64,000 nt of DNA, taken from an uncultured Chloroflexota bacterium (GTDB taxonomy: Bacteria > Chloroflexota > Anaerolineae > Anaerolineales > Anaerolineaceae). Shown piece after piece: positions 61,795 to 64,000 of the stretch. Location of the stretch: assembly GCA_902791025.1 (NCBI GenBank), contig CADATZ010000005.1:1-64000 (forward strand), read 5' to 3'. How positions within the stretch are numbered: the first letter of the stretch is position 1; each line of letters begins with the position of its first letter. Made by a program: the position numbers and the translations under genes. A model generated the notes under the pieces. The model saw only the letters and a program-made list of their open reading frames with translations. It ran no database searches and had not been told where the DNA came from.

Positions 61795-62961
61795 ATGGGA
61801 AACATTCTTGATTATCTTGACTGGCGGGGAGATATCCCCTTCTCTGTTGATCCATTTAATGAGGTTGATAATCTTTTATTATCAGAACTGGCTTATGTGA
61901 ATTTTCCTGATATACCTGATGATGGTGCGGCAGTCCCGCTTTCGGATGTCAGTGATGTTTTTTTTCAGAAATTTCCGTTAGAGCAGCTGGAAAAGGATAG
62001 TTCTGACCTGAATAAAGCTCTTGTCTTGAAAAAGATGACCGGCAGTGTTCGATTCGGGAATATGAAATTATGCCGGTATGTCAATGAACTTGACAAAGAG
62101 CAGTCGATCCAGTTTTCAGCAATTACCTGTATTCTCGATGATGATACCGTTTATGTGGCGTTTCGGGGAACGGATCACAGCTTTACAGGGTGGAAGGAGT
62201 CTCTGGATCTCAGTTACACGAACGAGACCGAAGGTCAGCGGATGGCAATCGATTATCTCAGCGGCTTATCTGATCTGAAAGGATATCCGCTGCGGGTCGG
62301 TGGTCATTCTAAAGGCGGAAATTATGCGGTTTATGGGGCTGCTTTTTGTTCGTCTGAAGTTCGGGACCGGCTCATTGCCGTTTATTCCAATGACGGTCCG
62401 GGTTTTCACAACGATGTGATCATGTCAGAGGAATATCTCCGGATCCTTCCAAAGATTTTAGCGATAATTCCGGAGGCTTCTGTTATCGGTCGGCTGCTGT
62501 TGAATGCCTCTGTCCCCATCATTGTGAAATCGACGGCTGTCGGTCTCATGCAGCATGATGCTTTTTCCTGGTGCGTTCTTCGCAATCGTTTTGAACGTAC
62601 CGGCATTTCCGGTATGGGCGTATTTCTGGATAAGTCCATCAGCGATTGGACAGGACATATGGATGATGAAAAGAGAGAGTCTCTTATCGATTCTATTTTT
62701 ACCCTGCTGGATCAAACCGGTAAGGAAAATTTCCGGGATTTGAAAGCGGAAAAGATGAAGACGCTGAGGACTCTATTGTCGGGAGTCAATGATTTGCCGA
62801 ATGAAAAGCGTCAGGAGCTTTTCCAGATGATGCGGCAGTTGTTTGTGAGCGGCAGACAAACAGCGATTGCTGAGATGACACAATATCTTGAAAATATCAA
62901 GGCTGAACGGGCATCGAAATCAAATGATATATCGGTTCGCTCTTCGGGCCGAAAGTTATAA
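61795..62961 (+). CDS. Mbeg1-like (DUF2974) alpha/beta hydrolase
   Basis: A 388-residue cytoplasmic protein of the DUF2974/Mbeg1-like family. It begins NILDYLDWRGDIPFSVDPFNEVDNLLLSEL. AFRGTDHSFTGWKE precedes a nucleophile elbow GGHSKGGNYA (about 163-172) and later VYSNDGPGF. It has the Ser of an alpha/beta hydrolase, so lipase or esterase activity is plausible. No signal peptide and only a weak ribosome-binding site are present. No operon partner is evident. Confidence 0.85.
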   Translation: MGNILDYLDWRGDIPFSVDPFNEVDNLLLSELAYVNFPDIPDDGAAVPLSDVSDVFFQKFPLEQLEKDSSDLNKALVLKKMTGSVRFGNMKLCRYVNELDKEQSIQFSAITCILDDDTVYVAFRGTDHSFTGWKESLDLSYTNETEGQRMAIDYLSGLSDLKGYPLRVGGHSKGGNYAVYGAAFCSSEVRDRLIAVYSNDGPGFHNDVIMSEEYLRILPKILAIIPEASVIGRLLLNASVPIIVKSTAVGLMQHDAFSWCVLRNRFERTGISGMGVFLDKSISDWTGHMDDEKRESLIDSIFTLLDQTGKENFRDLKAEKMKTLRTLLSGVNDLPNEKRQELFQMMRQLFVSGRQTAIAEMTQYLENIKAERASKSNDISVRSSGRKL

Positions 62962-62975
62962 GCTGCGATTCACAC

Positions 62976-63130
62976 GTTTGCCGGAGCACCGGGCCGGGTG
63001 CTGCTGCGGCAGCGCCCAAATGGGCGAAGCTCCTGCTTAGAACCAAATCGAGCGAAGCTCATACCTTACAGAGCAGGCGGCTTTTGAGTTGCCTCACAGC
63101 AATATTGACCAATGCGTGAATCGTGACAAG
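62976..63130. repeat. composite HR2 + decayed HR1 repeat upstream of a tRNA gene
   Basis: GGAGCACCGGGCCGGG and TGCTGCTGCGGCAGC match the inverse complement of 23401-23458 (HR2). Next is a small stem CGCCCA/TGGGCG and a duplicated GCGAAGCTC. The right end GTTGCCTCACAGCAATATTG, then GCGTGAATCGTGACA, aligns with the decayed HR1 ends at 22480 and 23478. The region has no gene. Confidence 0.7.
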
Positions 63131-63167
63131 TTATCAATGAATTAATCACGAATTTTGAACGAGTTTA

Positions 63168-63196
63168 TTGACAAATCAATTTGAATGGAGTATTAT
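63168..63196 (+). promoter_or_regulatory. promoter of the tRNA gene
   Basis: TTGACA (63168-63173), a 17-bp spacer and TATTAT (63191-63196) end 14 bp before the mature tRNA 5' end. Confidence 0.8.
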
Positions 63197-63210
63197 ATAA
63201 CTCGTTGAAC

Positions 63211-63283
63211 GGCGGGGTAGCTCAGTGGCCAGAGCAGGGGACTCATAAGCCCTTTGTCGAGGGTTCGACTCCCTCCCCCGCCA
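63211..63283 (+). tRNA. tRNA with CAU anticodon (Met, or lysidine-modified Ile2)
   Basis: A 73-nt cloverleaf. The acceptor stem GGCGGGG/CCCCGCC is fully paired, so this is not the initiator. The D arm GCTC...GAGC, anticodon loop CTCATAA and T arm GAGGG-TTCGACT-CCCTC are present. Pair 31-39 is A-G. The 3' CCA is not encoded. The overall sequence also resembles tRNA-Ile2, which reads AUA after lysidine modification, so identity is open. Confidence 0.88.
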
Positions 63284-63511
63284 CTGTTAGGACGTTGGCA
63301 ATCTTATAATTACGAGCAAAGTATTCAGTTGTCAAGGTTCTAAATTGGTGTGAGGTGCGTTCGAAACAATTCACACCTGACGCCGATGCACATACTGTAC
63401 CAGTAAACAATTTTATTTATTTTTATATTAAATTGGTTTGCGTAGAATCGTCTGTGCTAATTTTTTCTTTTTGATTTCCGCTGCATTTATGCAGTATAAA
63501 GGATGGTTCTT

Positions 63512-63820
63512 ATGGGATTGTTCAGAAAGAGGCAAAGTAAAGAGTATGTGGAAGAATGGAATTTTACATGCAAATGCATGGAAGAACTGATGTCACTAAA
63601 GAACTCTTCGAATCCTGATGATCTGATCGGTCTGCAAATGACGAATCCTGAAGATTATTTTGTATGGAGAAAACAGAATCCCACACTGGAGCCAAGAGAT
63701 TTCTTCTATCGGCCAGGTGCTCCGGATATAAAAGCAATGCGTAAGTCTTATGAAGATCTTGCGTTGAAATTACATGAAGCGGCGGTATTGTCAGAAAGGA
63801 TAAAGAAATGGGACTCCTGA
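63512..63820 (+). CDS. small protein of unknown function
   Basis: A 102-residue charged, probably helical cytoplasmic protein beginning MGLFRKRQSKEYVEEW, with no known motif. AAAGGATG lies upstream of the ATG at 63512. It overlaps the next gene by 13 bp. Both proteins begin MGL(F/L)R, but the rest is not alike. The genes probably form an operon that continues past the window. Confidence 0.6.
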   Translation: MGLFRKRQSKEYVEEWNFTCKCMEELMSLKNSSNPDDLIGLQMTNPEDYFVWRKQNPTLEPRDFFYRPGAPDIKAMRKSYEDLALKLHEAAVLSERIKKWDS

Positions 63821-64000
63821 GATATTTATACTATAAAAACAAAGCGCATCATGAACATGAAAAAAGGTATCCGAATCTTACAGGGATCACTCCGGAAGAA
63901 ATGAATGCTGCTGTTCAGGATATCGCTATCTATCAACAAACACATAGTATTACTCAAGAAGAGTTTCCTAACATCATCAATTATATAAAATGGAAAAGAA
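63808..64000 (+). CDS. unknown protein, truncated by the window end
   Basis: A reading frame from the ATG at 63808 (MGLLRYLYYKNKAHHEHEKR...) stays open to the last base, 64 codons so far. AGAAAGGA lies about 9 bases before the start. It overlaps the stop of the preceding small gene. It contains a TGITPEEMNAAVQDI-type helical segment and no recognised motif. Confidence 0.6.
   Translation, partial: MGLLRYLYYKNKAHHEHEKRYPNLTGITPEEMNAAVQDIAIYQQTHSITQEEFPNIINYIKWKR

Overview
The window looks like chromosome from an anaerobic, heterotrophic bacterium. The best lineage clue is the leucine-rich surface protein at 23685-25778, whose long Pro/Thr linker (VVVTATPVP, repeated PTEVPTEIPT-like units) is typical of Anaerolineae-type Chloroflexota. 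A gut or oral anaerobe fits the group B [FeFe]-hydrogenase, LuxS, the decayed Rpn-type nuclease and the many sugar and amino-acid ABC importers. Bacillota cannot be excluded from sequence alone. No phage, plasmid, CRISPR array or intact insertion sequence was seen.

Layout. 0.4-8.3 kb: a small membrane protein, a group B [FeFe]-hydrogenase, a complete Fe3+-type ABC importer (binding protein, fused double permease, ATPase) and a LysR regulator. 8.5-14.3 kb: a complete branched-chain amino-acid (Liv) importer and a medium-chain Zn dehydrogenase. 14.4-16.6 kb: luxS, a decayed Rpn fragment and an unknown helical protein. 16.9-21.1 kb: a Wzz-like / Wzy-like / secreted metallopeptidase operon. 21.2-26.7 kb: YccF, a CarD-like regulator, a DUF5343-like protein, the LRR surface protein and a YdcF-like protein. 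26.9-28.9 kb: a serine-palmitoyltransferase-like enzyme overlapping a short-chain reductase, which suggests sphingoid-base synthesis. 29-42.2 kb: several large membrane proteins of glycosyltransferase type, a GlyA-GcvT fusion enzyme, a lone MGMT domain, an ACT protein and wecB/wecC. 42.8-45.4 kb: a three-gene adenylation enzyme / GNAT / carrier-protein cassette. 45.6-48.9 kb: a sugar ABC importer without ATPase. 49-56 kb: a ComEC-like metallo-beta-lactamase-fold protein and an operon with two solute-binding-like proteins around a 1199-residue membrane HD-GYP sensor. 56-60 kb: a second sugar importer. 60-64 kb: a GT39-like membrane protein, an Mbeg1-like hydrolase, a CAU tRNA and two small unknown genes.

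Two unusual kinds of non-coding DNA run through the window. (1) HR1 is a family of about 75-90 bp hairpins, with nine clear copies and at least one degenerate copy. Their tip stems differ between copies by compensating changes, and three copies lie inside reading frames and are translated. A second module, HR2, forms composites with HR1 at two sites. (2) 'Stutter arrays' are intergenic runs of short TAGGA/TTAGG/GGTTCAG-like units. They are usually followed by the complementary pyrimidine-rich run, so they form very long imperfect hairpins. Many begin exactly at a TAG stop codon supplied by the unit itself, and one array has expanded in frame inside a gene.

Functionally the window combines nutrient import (iron, amino acids, two sugars), envelope polysaccharide synthesis (Wzz, Wzy, WecB, WecC, GT-C proteins) and signalling (LuxS, HD-GYP). 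The best candidates for something undescribed are the HD-GYP operon with two binding proteins, the stutter arrays and the HR1 hairpins.
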